From: JAMLJG01 sp035327585 | GTDB taxonomy: Bacteria; Verrucomicrobiota; Kiritimatiellia; CAIVKH01 | Direction of reading: 5' to 3' | Assembly (NCBI GenBank): GCA_035327585.1 | Contig: DAOLDD010000014.1 | Span: 1 to 64,000 of the forward strand | Length of the DNA stretch: 64,000 bases | Shown here: piece after piece, positions 54,025-62,591 of the stretch | Numbering within the stretch: the first letter of the stretch is position 1 | Layout: the number at the start of each line of letters is the position of its first letter | Position numbers and translations under genes: made by a program | Notes under the pieces: generated by a model | Databases searched by the model: none | Told to the model about the DNA's origin: nothing | What the model saw: the letters and a program-made list of their open reading frames with translations, nothing else

Positions 54025-54036
54025 CCAATCCCCTCC

Positions 54037-55764
54037 TCACGTGCGGACATGGGCCAGAAGGTTTAACAATTCGGGAAGCTTCCGCGTGTTCAGCACATCC
54101 GCCTTCTCCAGCCAGCCGCGGCGGGCCTGGCCGATGCCGTAGGTGGTGTTGGCGAGATCGGCAACCTGGTGGCCGTCGACATTGATCGCGACGAGCACGC
54201 CGGCCTCCTTCGCCATCTGGCAATACACGTCGTTCATGTCGAGCCGCATCGGGTTGGCGTTCAATTCGAGGAAGCATCCGCGCTGCTTCGCGTGCGCGAT
54301 CACACGCGGGATGTCGATGTCGTACGGCTCACGCTCCAGGATCAAACGGCCCGTCGGATGCGCGAGGATCGTGGCGTACCGGTGGTCCAGCGCCTTCAGC
54401 ACGCGCGCGGTCTGTTGCTCCCGCGAGAGGTTGAACTTGCTGTGGACCGACACGACCACGAGGTCGAGTTCCGCGAGGATCGCGTCGTCCAAGTCCAGCG
54501 AGCCGTCTTCGAGAATGTCGCACTCAATACCCTTGAGCAGGCGGAATCCCTTAAAACCCTCGTTGAGCTTGTCGATTTCCCTGATCTGCTTCGCGAGCCG
54601 CTTCTCGTCGAGCCCGTTCGCGACGGTAAGCCGCTTCGAGTGGTCGCACATCGCGAAATACTCGTATCCCCGCGCCTGCGCGGCCTCCGCCATCTCCGCG
54701 ATGGTGTTCGCGCCGTCGGACCACGTCGAATGATTGTGCAGGTCGCCCCGGATGTCGTCCGTCTCGATGAGACGCGGCAGCGTGCCCTCCGCCGCCCGCT
54801 CGACTTCGCCCCGGTTTTCGCGCAATTCCGGCGGCGGCACGGCCAGGCCAAGGGCGGCATATACATCCTTCTCCGTCCGGCCCGCCACCGCCTCCTCACC
54901 GCGCATCACGCCGTATTCGTTGACTTTGAGGCCCTTTGCCTGCGCGATCTTGCGGACGACGATGTTGTGCTCCTTGCTGCCCGTGAAGTATTGCAGCGCC
55001 GCACCGAAACTTTCGGCGGGCACCACACGCAAGTCCACCTGCAACCCGGATCGAAGCAGGATGCTCGACTTCGTTTCGCCGTTCGCGAGCACCTGCTGGA
55101 CTTCGTCATAGGTGATGAACGCCTGCATCACGGCGGCGGAATCCGCGGCCTCTGCCAGGATGTCGAGATCACCGATCGTCTCGCGGGCGCGACGGTAGCT
55201 GCCCGCCAGCTCAAGCTGTTTCACGCCCGGCACAGCGCGCAGGTGTTTCAGCAGCGATTCGGCATAAGGCGCCACCGAGGCGCGGCGGAAGCGCTTGCCC
55301 TCGGTCTGGCGTGTTTCGATGCCCTTGAGGATGCCGGTCTCAATTTTCTCGCCGAATCCCTTGATCTCGCGGATTTTCCCTTCGCGCGCCGCGGCGGCGA
55401 GTTGGGCGAGGCCCTTGATCTTCAAATCGTCGTGTAGGATTTTGACGCGCTTTGGGCCGAGACCCGGCAGACGCAGCATGTCGAGCAGCCCCGGCGGCAT
55501 CTCGCCGCGCAGTTCCTCCAATTGCGCGATGCGGCCCGTGATGACCATCTGGCCGATCTTTTGCGCGAGGTCTTTTCCGATCCCCGCGATCTGCGTCAGG
55601 TCATCCCCCCGCTCCACCCGGTCGCGCAACTCCTCGCCCATATCGCCGACCGTGCGCGATGCGTTGCGATACGCGCGCACGCGAAACGGGTTGTCCCCCT
55701 TGATTTCGAGCAGATCCGCGATCTCCTCGAACGCGGCGGCGATATCAGCATTGTGAACCGGCAT
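54037..55764 (-). CDS. polX: PolX-type DNA polymerase/3'-5' exonuclease
   Basis: 575 residues. An N-terminal 8-kDa/HhH part (~1-110: LEIKGDNPFRVRAYRNASRTV, LRLPGLGPKRVKILHDDL), polymerase beta-like palm and fingers (~110-320: LAGSYRRARETIGDLDILAE with two catalytic Asp) and a C-terminal PHP domain (~335-575: GDLHNHSTWSDGANTIAEM, CDHS, LAHPTGR, ELNANP) with Mn-dependent exonuclease residues. This is the standard bacterial PolX layout, used in base-excision repair gap filling. It shows no truncation. Confidence 0.93.
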   Translation of the reverse strand: MPVHNADIAAAFEEIADLLEIKGDNPFRVRAYRNASRTVGDMGEELRDRVERGDDLTQIAGIGKDLAQKIGQMVITGRIAQLEELRGEMPPGLLDMLRLPGLGPKRVKILHDDLKIKGLAQLAAAAREGKIREIKGFGEKIETGILKGIETRQTEGKRFRRASVAPYAESLLKHLRAVPGVKQLELAGSYRRARETIGDLDILAEAADSAAVMQAFITYDEVQQVLANGETKSSILLRSGLQVDLRVVPAESFGAALQYFTGSKEHNIVVRKIAQAKGLKVNEYGVMRGEEAVAGRTEKDVYAALGLAVPPPELRENRGEVERAAEGTLPRLIETDDIRGDLHNHSTWSDGANTIAEMAEAAQARGYEYFAMCDHSKRLTVANGLDEKRLAKQIREIDKLNEGFKGFRLLKGIECDILEDGSLDLDDAILAELDLVVVSVHSKFNLSREQQTARVLKALDHRYATILAHPTGRLILEREPYDIDIPRVIAHAKQRGCFLELNANPMRLDMNDVYCQMAKEAGVLVAINVDGHQVADLANTTYGIGQARRGWLEKADVLNTRKLPELLNLLAHVRT

Positions 55765-55789
55765 GGCCGCAGAGTAGCGCGAAGGACGT

Positions 55790-56818
55790 TCAACCCGCCA
55801 GCCGTTTCAATAAGGCCTTCTTGTAAAGCAGGCGCATGGCGTAGCAGTCGAGGAAGTGGCCGGCGCAGTAGGAGGTGATGCGACCGACGAATCGGCCCTC
55901 TTCCAACAGCGCAACGGCGGCGAAGAGGTCGAGCACGGCGCGGTGCCAGACGGCTTCCAGCGATTTGCCCTCGTGCAGCAGGCGCGGCTCGTTGATGTAG
56001 CGCGTCCGGCCGTGGACCAGCACGTTTTCCTTGTTGTAGCCCAGATTCCGCACATCGGCGAACACCTGGCCGATCGTCTTGGCCCAAAGCATCCGCGAAT
56101 GCGGCGCATTCGTTCTCGCCTCGGCGCCGCGCCGAAAATGTTCGTAGTTCAGCGGAAACTTGATGCGCTGGGTGCCGATGGCGGACGGGAAATTGATCGC
56201 GCAATCGACCAGCAGGCGGCGCGCGCCTTCATCGGGCTCGAATACGAGGAAACTGCCGTTCGGCAGCCCCACCGTCGCGCGCTCCTTCACTGTCCAATAC
56301 TGCACCGGACGGTCCGTTTCCACCTCGCCAGCGGACTCCAGCGCCTCGACCAGATCCAGACTGCCGCGCTTGAACAGCGGCGGGTCGCCGGAGGTGCAGC
56401 GAATCATGAGGTTGTCGATCCGCGTGCCCACTTTCAACGCGATGATGTGCTCCACCATGCGGACATAATTCTGCGGGGGCCCGCTGCGCAGCACGATGTT
56501 GCTGACGATCTCGCCCGTCGTCCAGACGTTGCGGATCGACACCCGTACCGGCAGGCAATCGTGCAGGTCAGTCCGCTCAAACCACCAGCCTTCCAAATCC
56601 GTCGGCTCCAGTGAAAGCGTGCTCGTCGACTTGCCGAGGAACGTGCCGGGCCCCGAAACCGAAACCGGCCTCGCAATGGTACGCTGCCGGGCGTGGGGAT
56701 CGAGAGCCTCCGTGCCGGAAAGATCCCAGTCCACCGCCTGCGCCTGCATGCGATCCCAGGAGCGCCGCAGCACATCGGGTTCGCCGGCCAGGATGGTTCC
56801 AAATGGTTCGCTTGTCAT
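55790..56818 (-). CDS. lpxC: Divergent LpxC-like UDP-3-O-acyl-GlcNAc deacetylase
   Basis: 342 residues. After a ~45-residue extension, QRTIARPVSVSGPGTFLGK aligns with the LpxC start. Catalytic positions are kept: E123-H124 (MVEHIIAL), T248 (AKTIGQVF; usually ARTF), H292 and D297 (WHRAVLDLFA), H321 (SYCAGH). Lys next to H292 is Arg, and the usual Phe after T248 is Ile. LpxC removes acetate from UDP-3-O-acyl-GlcNAc, the committed step of lipid A synthesis, with zinc held by two His and one Asp. Identity to known LpxC looks low, so the true substrate may differ. It lies between valS and polX on the same strand. Confidence 0.7.
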   Translation of the reverse strand: MTSEPFGTILAGEPDVLRRSWDRMQAQAVDWDLSGTEALDPHARQRTIARPVSVSGPGTFLGKSTSTLSLEPTDLEGWWFERTDLHDCLPVRVSIRNVWTTGEIVSNIVLRSGPPQNYVRMVEHIIALKVGTRIDNLMIRCTSGDPPLFKRGSLDLVEALESAGEVETDRPVQYWTVKERATVGLPNGSFLVFEPDEGARRLLVDCAINFPSAIGTQRIKFPLNYEHFRRGAEARTNAPHSRMLWAKTIGQVFADVRNLGYNKENVLVHGRTRYINEPRLLHEGKSLEAVWHRAVLDLFAAVALLEEGRFVGRITSYCAGHFLDCYAMRLLYKKALLKRLAG

Positions 56819-56830
56819 GCCCTCACCCCC

Positions 56831-56853
56831 ACCCTCTCCCGCGGGGAGAGGGT
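56831..56853. repeat. Perfect 10-bp hairpin between valS and the LpxC-like gene
   Basis: ACCCTCTCCC (56831-56840) pairs with GGGAGAGGGT (56844-56853) around GCG. The preceding CCTCACCCCC also belongs to this widespread intergenic hairpin type. It sits 13 bases before the LpxC-like ATG (minus strand) and 15 after the valS stop. There is no T-run. Confidence 0.65.
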
Positions 56854-56867
56854 GATGATTGTATTCT

Positions 56868-59528
56868 TCAACCCAAGCCCGCCAGCATCGCCGTCAATTT
56901 CTCGCGTTTGTCCGCCAGTTCGTCGCGCCGCGCGCGCGCCTGGTTAACCACGTCCAATTTCGCTTTCTGCACAAAACCCGGATTGTTCAGCCGTGCGTCG
57001 ATGCGCTCCAGTTCCTGCGTCACCGCCTCCAACTGGCCCGTCAGCTTGGCGCGCTCCGCCTCCACGTCCACCGCGCCGAGCGACAGGTACACCGAACCCA
57101 GCGCATTCAACGCGCTCGGCATTGCCTGCGACGGCTCGAAGGCCGGGTCCACCTTGATTGAACCCGCCTTCACCAGCAGGCTGATCACCTTCGCATCGGA
57201 CTCCAACTGCGCCGCCGCTTCCGCGCTCACCGGTTTGATCACGAGATCCACCTTGTCGCCCGGTGGCACCTCGTAGTCCGCGCGCAACTGACGCGCCTTG
57301 CGGATCAGGTCGTGCTTCAAATCCACATACTCGACGTACGGCTGCGCCATGCCGCGCAACGTCAGGTTGTCGGCCTTCGGCCACGGCGCGGTCATGATGG
57401 TCTCGCCCTCGAGGCCGTACCCCATGCCGTGCCACAGCTCCTCGGTCAGGAACGGCATCAACGGATGCAGCAGCCGCAGCGCGCGGTCGAACACGTGGTG
57501 CATGATCGACAGCACCTCGCGGCGGCGCGTCTCGTCCTGCCCGTACAACACTTCCTTCGCGTACTCCACGTACCAATCGCAAAACTCGTGCCAGAGGAAC
57601 TCGTACAGCACGTGGGCGTAGTCGTTGAACCGGAAGCGCTCCAGGCATTCCTGCGCGGCCTTCGCCGCATCGTCCACCTTGGCGACGATATGCCAGTCGT
57701 CCGCCGACCAGTTTTCCGGATTCAACTTGAGCGCGCGCACGTCGAGCGGTTGCTCCAACTTGTGCATCTGCATGAACCGCGCGACGTTCCAGATCTTGGT
57801 GCCGAAGTTGCGGCCCACCTCGAACTTGTCCTTCGAGACGTACACGTCCTGCCCCGTCGCCGTCAGCATCAGCAGGCTGAACCGCAACGCGTCGGCGCTG
57901 AACTCGTTGATGATCTCGAGCGGATCGATCGAATTGCCGAGGCTCTTCGACATCTTGCGGCCCTGGTTGTCGCGCACCGTGCCGTGGATGTAGACCTCCG
58001 TGAACGGCAGGTCGCCCATGAACTCGTAGCCCGCCATGATCATGCGGGCGACCCAGAAGAAAATGATCTCCGATGCGGTCGAAAGCGAATTCGTCGGATA
58101 GTAGAACTTCAGGTCGGGATTCTGCTCCGGCCAGTTGAACACGCTGAACGGCCAGAGCCACGACGAGAACCACGTATCGAGCACATCCTCGTCCTGCCGG
58201 ATTTTCGCCGATGCGCACGTCGGGCACGCCGTCGGCTGGCCGCGGTCCGCCCACTGGTGGCCGCAGTCGTCGCAGTAGAAAATCGGAATCTGGTGGCCCC
58301 ACCAAATCTGACGCGAGATGCACCAGTCGCGGATGTTCTCCATCCATTCGAGGTACACCTTGTTCCAGCGGTCCGGCACGAATTTGATCTGACCTTCTCG
58401 CACCGCCTTGATGCCGGGTTCCGCGAGCGGCTTCATCTTCACGAACCACTGCGGAGACAGGCGCGGTTCCACCACCGCGGAACAGCGGTAGCAGTGGCCG
58501 ACTGCATGCGGATGCTCCTCCACCTTCACCAGCAGGCCCGCCGCCTCGAGGTCCTCCATGATCTTCTTGCGGCACGCGAACCGCTCAAGACCTTGATACG
58601 GTCCCGCGTTCTCGTTCATGTGCCCGTCGTCGGTCATCACGTTGATCTGCGGCAGGTTGTGGCGCAGGCCCATCTGGTAATCGTTCGGATCGTGCGCAGG
58701 CGTCACCTTCACGCAGCCGGTCCCGAATTCCTTCGCGACAAAATCGTCCGCGATAACGGGAATCTCGCGGTTCAGAATGGGGAGAATCAGCGTCTTGCCC
58801 ACCAGATGCAGATAGCGCTCGTCCTTCGGATTGACCGCCACCGCCGTGTCGCCGAGAAACGTTTCGGGCCGCGTCGTCGCCACCGTGACGAATTCGCCCG
58901 GCACATCTTTCACGGCGTACTTCAAGTGGTACAGCTTGCCCTTCACATCGCGGTGCTCGCTCTCCTCGTCGGAAAGCGCGGTCTGGCAGCGCGGGCACCA
59001 GTTGATGATGTAGGTGCCGCGGTAGATCAGGCCCTTGTCGAAGAGGCGGATGAAGACTTCCTTGACGGCGTTGCTGAGGCCCTCGTCCATCGTGAATCGC
59101 GTGCGGTCCCAGTCGCACGACGCGCCGAGCGCCTTGAGCTGATTCACGATCGTGTCGCCGTATTTGTCCTTCCACGCCCACACGCGTTCGAGGAATTTTT
59201 CGCGGCCAAGGTCCTGGCGGCGCAGGCCCTCCTTTTTCAATTCGCGCTCGACAACGTTTTGCGTCGCGATGCCCGCGTGGTCCGTGCCCGGCACCCAGAC
59301 GGCGTTGTACCCCTGCATGCGCCGCCAGCGAATCAACACGTCCTGGATCGAATTGTTCAGCGCGTGCCCCATGTGCAGGATGCCCGTCACATTGGGCGGC
59401 GGGATGACGATCGTGTACGGCTCGCCGCCGTGCGTGGGGTCGCGGTGGAAGCACTTCTGCTGGAGCCACCACGCGTACCACTTCGCCTCGATGACTTTCG
59501 GATCGTAATGTTTGGGCAGGTCGGACAT
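56868..59528 (-). CDS. valS: Valyl-tRNA synthetase
   Basis: 886 residues, normal size. VTGILHMGHALNNSIQ is the HIGH motif and GRKMSKSLGNSID the KMSKS motif. TTRPETFLGDTAVAVNP marks the editing domain, and the C-terminal coiled coil (LERIDARLNNPGFVQKAKLDVVNQARARRDELADKREKL, ~840-880) contacts the tRNA. A CPTC zinc-knuckle-like site occurs in the insert near 435 (RGQPTACPTCASAK). It charges tRNA-Val in the cytoplasm. The start at 59528 follows normal family length. Confidence 0.97.
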   Translation of the reverse strand: MSDLPKHYDPKVIEAKWYAWWLQQKCFHRDPTHGGEPYTIVIPPPNVTGILHMGHALNNSIQDVLIRWRRMQGYNAVWVPGTDHAGIATQNVVERELKKEGLRRQDLGREKFLERVWAWKDKYGDTIVNQLKALGASCDWDRTRFTMDEGLSNAVKEVFIRLFDKGLIYRGTYIINWCPRCQTALSDEESEHRDVKGKLYHLKYAVKDVPGEFVTVATTRPETFLGDTAVAVNPKDERYLHLVGKTLILPILNREIPVIADDFVAKEFGTGCVKVTPAHDPNDYQMGLRHNLPQINVMTDDGHMNENAGPYQGLERFACRKKIMEDLEAAGLLVKVEEHPHAVGHCYRCSAVVEPRLSPQWFVKMKPLAEPGIKAVREGQIKFVPDRWNKVYLEWMENIRDWCISRQIWWGHQIPIFYCDDCGHQWADRGQPTACPTCASAKIRQDEDVLDTWFSSWLWPFSVFNWPEQNPDLKFYYPTNSLSTASEIIFFWVARMIMAGYEFMGDLPFTEVYIHGTVRDNQGRKMSKSLGNSIDPLEIINEFSADALRFSLLMLTATGQDVYVSKDKFEVGRNFGTKIWNVARFMQMHKLEQPLDVRALKLNPENWSADDWHIVAKVDDAAKAAQECLERFRFNDYAHVLYEFLWHEFCDWYVEYAKEVLYGQDETRRREVLSIMHHVFDRALRLLHPLMPFLTEELWHGMGYGLEGETIMTAPWPKADNLTLRGMAQPYVEYVDLKHDLIRKARQLRADYEVPPGDKVDLVIKPVSAEAAAQLESDAKVISLLVKAGSIKVDPAFEPSQAMPSALNALGSVYLSLGAVDVEAERAKLTGQLEAVTQELERIDARLNNPGFVQKAKLDVVNQARARRDELADKREKLTAMLAGLG

Positions 59529-59678
59529 AGGCGGGCAATAAACCCGATTTCGGCGGGCGTTGGAATACGAAAAACCGGCTCACCCACCACTCGAGCTTCA
59601 GCCCGGATCGTGCATCACCGCGGAGGCGCGGAGGGCGCGGAGAGAACGACCACGAATTCACACGAATAAAAGCGGTCC

Positions 59679-59712
59679 GGATTCGTGTGTATTGGTGTTC
59701 GCTCGTGGTTAA
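59679..59712. repeat. ATTCGTG...CGTGGTTAA repeat, copy 2
   Basis: GATTCGTGTGTATTGGTG followed by TTCGCTCGTGGTTAAG. Just before it are CACGAATTCACACGAAT (59651-59667), an inverted relative that can pair with the repeat, and a CCGCGGAGGCGCGGAGG-type tract at 59622. This is all intergenic between valS and the methyltransferase. Confidence 0.55.
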
Positions 59713-59748
59713 GTACCCCTCCGAGGTGCTCTATCCGGGCAAGTCACC

Positions 59749-61248
59749 CTAAGCCTTGCGGTAGCGCTCCAGTCGGCAGAGGTAGCCGCCGAGGTCGACG
59801 GGTTGCTGGTAGTCACGCACAAGCGAGGCGTCCGCCGGCGCGATACGCAGTGGGTTCGGGAACACAAGCCGCCCACCGGGCCGGAGCGCACGCGATGCGG
59901 CGGTGAAGAAATCGGCATACAGCCCGCGCATGTCCTTGATCCGAATCCGGCGGCCCATCGGCGGATTGCTGATCACCAGCGAGACGGAACCCGGCGCCAC
60001 GGAAGCCGCGCGGAAATCGGAAACCATGAACACGGTCTCCACGCCGCCCAGCGAGGCGGCCGCGACGTTCCGGCGTGCGGTTGCAACGGCCTCCGGGCTC
60101 ACATCGGTCCCGATCAACCGGGCGACGCCGCCGAGCAGACCGCGTTCGATCAATTCCACCCCGGACCCGCAGAACGGATCCCACGCCACCTCCCCGTCCA
60201 TCGGACCCGCCAGCCGCGCCATCGCTGCCGCGAGCGGGGGATGCGACGACGCAGACACATCGCCTCGCCGGTAGGTGAAGCGCGGGTCGGGATGGATGCG
60301 CGGACGCAACTCAACCAGCATGCCGCGCGGCGTGGCATGGAGATCCATCGACCACGGCGCCTCGCGCGCATCGTTCAGCATGTCAGGACACCGCGCATAC
60401 GCGCGATTCGCCAGCTCGCGCACCGCACCGCGCTGGTGCCCCTTGTCCATGAATTCAATGCGGTAGCGAACCGAACCCTCCGTGAACGTCTGCATGAGCA
60501 CGCGAGCGCGAGGCGAGACGATGAACGCCGCGAGTTCATCCAAGTCGCCGGACTTTGAGTAGCCCAGCGAGAACCCCAGCGTCGCGAAGCAGCGCAGTTG
60601 GTACACATCGGCCAGCGTAAATGGCGCCGTGGGCGTGAGCACCAGGCAGCGGTGATGTTGTTCGAGCAGACGGAAACGGGATTTCAGCGGGGACGCCGCC
60701 AACTCCTCGCGCACGAGCCCTTCGAGCCCGCGCCGGCAACGCAGATGAACCCGGAGCCGGTTGAATCCTTCAAACACGCGATCCAGGCGCATCTCACTCG
60801 GCGCGTCGACACGCGCCAGCGCGGCCTTCACCTTCTGCTCCGTCTGCGGCAGCACCCCGGACACCGCTTGGAGCGCATCCGGCCCGCCGATCTTTTCCAG
60901 AGCCCGTCCGATATGCCGCTTCTCGCGATCCGCGCCGGGCCGCTTCAACAGTTCGACCATCCGGTTTTCGGCGCCGGGCGCACCGCGCAATTTCGGGATC
61001 GCGGCCATCGCATAGCGGCGGACTTTTTCGCTGGGATCGTTCAGCAGCCCGGCGAGCCACGCTTTGACCTCGGCTCTCTGTGCAACCGAGCCAGCGGCGG
61101 AAAAGGCAACGCCGACCGCCCGGATCACCGCGACCCGCGCATTCCGCTCCTTCGGATCGGCGCGATTGAAGCGCGGCACCTCGACATTCCAGAGTTCATC
61201 GCATGACAACGCGCGAAGTTTGCGATACAGCTCCTTATCCGCCTTCAC
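59749..61248 (-). CDS. HEAT-like repeats fused to a RlmL/TrmN-type RNA methyltransferase
   Basis: 499 residues from a GTG that overlaps the Doc stop (GTGA). An ATG 66 bases upstream would reach into doc and is less likely. N-terminal helices (~20-135) form HEAT-like repeats: NARVAVIRAVGVAFSAAG, RAEVKAWLAGLLNDPSEKVRRYAMAAIPKL. A THUMP-like RNA-binding region follows (~150-285). The Rossmann methyltransferase (~300-499) has DPFCGSGVELIERGLLGG, GTDVSPEAVATARRNV and NPPMGRR (a NPPY/F variant) for N-methylation of a base. It probably methylates guanine N2 in rRNA or tRNA. The HEAT fusion is unusual. Confidence 0.78.
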   Translation of the reverse strand: MKADKELYRKLRALSCDELWNVEVPRFNRADPKERNARVAVIRAVGVAFSAAGSVAQRAEVKAWLAGLLNDPSEKVRRYAMAAIPKLRGAPGAENRMVELLKRPGADREKRHIGRALEKIGGPDALQAVSGVLPQTEQKVKAALARVDAPSEMRLDRVFEGFNRLRVHLRCRRGLEGLVREELAASPLKSRFRLLEQHHRCLVLTPTAPFTLADVYQLRCFATLGFSLGYSKSGDLDELAAFIVSPRARVLMQTFTEGSVRYRIEFMDKGHQRGAVRELANRAYARCPDMLNDAREAPWSMDLHATPRGMLVELRPRIHPDPRFTYRRGDVSASSHPPLAAAMARLAGPMDGEVAWDPFCGSGVELIERGLLGGVARLIGTDVSPEAVATARRNVAAASLGGVETVFMVSDFRAASVAPGSVSLVISNPPMGRRIRIKDMRGLYADFFTAASRALRPGGRLVFPNPLRIAPADASLVRDYQQPVDLGGYLCRLERYRKA

Positions 61249-61670
61249 GAGGCGCGCTTCCCGGCGGGACGTTTTTTCTTCCGCACCGGGGCGGGACACG
61301 TCGCGCGCAGCCATTTCGCATAGCCCCGCTCATCCAGCTCCCCCGCCGCCAGCGCCAGCGTCTGGAGCACGACCTCCTCCTCAGGGGCTTCGAAGGAAAT
61401 CCCGTTGGTTTCCAGAAACAACGCCGCGGCCATAAAGCCTGCGCGCTTGTTGCCATCCAGAAATGGGTGATTTCGGACAATTCCCGCGGCATACGCAGCT
61501 GCCATCTCAAACAAGTCCGGTGCACCGTAGACGAATAACTGCCGGGGACGATTCAGCGCGGACTCCAGCAATCCCAGATCACGAACACCGGGCAGTCCTC
61601 CGAATTGCGCCAGCATGTCCTCATGAAAGGCCAACGCGTCATTCACATCCACCCAAATCGGTTCGCTCAT
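61245..61670 (-). CDS. doc: Doc/Fic-family toxin
   Basis: 141 residues. The Fic motif HPFLDGNKR is at 68-76, with catalytic His68. Doc-type proteins phosphorylate elongation factor Tu, while other small Fic proteins AMP-ylate targets. The sequence begins MSEPIWVDVNDALAFHEDMLAQFGG, as death-on-curing proteins do, and ends in a basic tail (RKKKRPAGKRAS). Its ATG overlaps the AbrB-type antitoxin stop by 4 nt, and its own stop overlaps the methyltransferase start. The module is complete. Confidence 0.9.
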   Translation of the reverse strand: MSEPIWVDVNDALAFHEDMLAQFGGLPGVRDLGLLESALNRPRQLFVYGAPDLFEMAAAYAAGIVRNHPFLDGNKRAGFMAAALFLETNGISFEAPEEEVVLQTLALAAGELDERGYAKWLRATCPAPVRKKKRPAGKRAS

Positions 61671-61897
61671 TTCGCCAACTCACGGAGGGCGTTGCGATAG
61701 CGGTGTATCAGCTTCTCGACGATTTCCTGCTTGGCCGCGAAGCCGCTGCGATCCGGCGTCATCCGCACCGACTGCTCCGGCGCCTCGGTCAGGTAAAGGA
61801 CATCCCCCTCCTTCACCATCATGGCCTTCATCGCCTCCTTCGGGAGCAGGATGCCGTAGGAGTTGCCGATCTTGCGGACTTTGGTTTTTAGCGTCAT
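61667..61897 (-). CDS. AbrB/MazE-type antitoxin
   Basis: 76 residues. TLKTKVRKIGNSYGILLPKEAMKAM is the swapped-hairpin AbrB fold (positions 2-26), binding DNA as a dimer. MMVKEGDVLYLTEAPEQSVRMT completes it, and a basic C-terminal helix (KQEIVEKLIHRYRNALRELAK) should block the Doc toxin. It overlaps doc by 4 nt. A dyad and promoter lie right at the start codon, as expected for autoregulation. Confidence 0.88.
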   Translation of the reverse strand: MTLKTKVRKIGNSYGILLPKEAMKAMMVKEGDVLYLTEAPEQSVRMTPDRSGFAAKQEIVEKLIHRYRNALRELAK

Positions 61898-61932
61898 GTT
61901 ATAACTTTAGTTATTACGCGCCACCTCGTCAA
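61898..61932 (-). promoter_or_regulatory. Promoter and dyad of the AbrB-doc operon, leaderless start predicted
   Basis: On the minus strand TTGACG (61932-61927) and TAAAGT (61909-61904) are 17 bp apart. Six bases (TATAAC) later is the ATG at 61897, so the RNA should start at the ATG. ATAAC-TTTA-GTTAT (61901-61914) is a perfect dyad covering the -10 box, a likely operator for the antitoxin. Confidence 0.6.
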
Positions 61933-61994
61933 GCACGCGCCCAACGTGCGCTTCTACAGGTCAAATGGACGGCAACGATAAATCTTAATTTGCT

Positions 61995-62585
61995 CTAGGC
62001 GAGCAGCTTGCCCAGGTGCCGCGCGAGCGTTGCGCCCAGACCGCGCACGCGCGCGTCGAGCTTTTCATCCACCAGACGGCCGTCCGGCGAAAAGGCCTTG
62101 TGTGCCTGGTTGACCGTTACCTGATCCGGTAGCACGTTTGCGCCGAGACTCGACAGCATCGCGCGCACATGGATCAGACCGCGCAGGCCGCCCAGCGCGC
62201 CCGGCGAGGCCGCGCACAACACCACCGTCTTTCCCGCAATCGCGGCCAGCGGGGTTTCCTCTTTTGTCTCCGAGCGCGAAACCCAGTCGATCGCGTTCTT
62301 GAACACGCCCGTCATGCTTGTGTTGTACTCCGGCGATGCGAGGATCAGCCCGTGGTGCTCCACGAAGAGCTTCTTCAATTGGCGGACGGTTTCCGGGAGG
62401 CCCTGTTCCGCCTCCAGATCCGCATCATAAAGCGGCATGGGGTACTCCCGCAGGACGGCCAGCGTCACCTCCGCGCCGGCTGCGCGGGCGCCTTCCGCGG
62501 CTATGACGGCCAACTTTTGATTGAACGACTCGCGGCGCAACGCGCCGCCGATAGCCAAAATGCGTGGTCTCATCGTCGTGGGCAT
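61995..62585 (-). CDS. NADPH-dependent FMN reductase (flavodoxin-like)
   Basis: 196 residues. The family core is clear: ILAIGGALRRESFNQKLAVIA (FMN phosphate site), DADLEAEQGLPETVRQLKK, LILASPEYNTSMTGVFKNAIDWVSR (SPEYN motif binding FMN ring) and VVLCAASPGALGGLRGL. Proteins of this group reduce quinones, azo dyes, chromate or FMN with NADPH, forming flavodoxin-fold dimers. The gene ends about 100 bp from the AbrB promoter and starts 6 bp after the rhodanese-YceI gene. Those two and DoxX look like one redox operon. Confidence 0.9.
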   Translation of the reverse strand: MPTTMRPRILAIGGALRRESFNQKLAVIAAEGARAAGAEVTLAVLREYPMPLYDADLEAEQGLPETVRQLKKLFVEHHGLILASPEYNTSMTGVFKNAIDWVSRSETKEETPLAAIAGKTVVLCAASPGALGGLRGLIHVRAMLSSLGANVLPDQVTVNQAHKAFSPDGRLVDEKLDARVRGLGATLARHLGKLLA

Positions 62586-62591
62586 GTGCTC

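Noticed and set aside
57312..59669. 785-codon plus-strand frame opposite valS
   Set aside because: It is a shadow of valS with no recognisable domain.
61249..61314. ATG-started longer form of the methyltransferase
   Set aside because: It would overlap the doc coding region by about 70 bases. A GTG with the GTGA overlap typical of this window fits better, though the longer form cannot be excluded.
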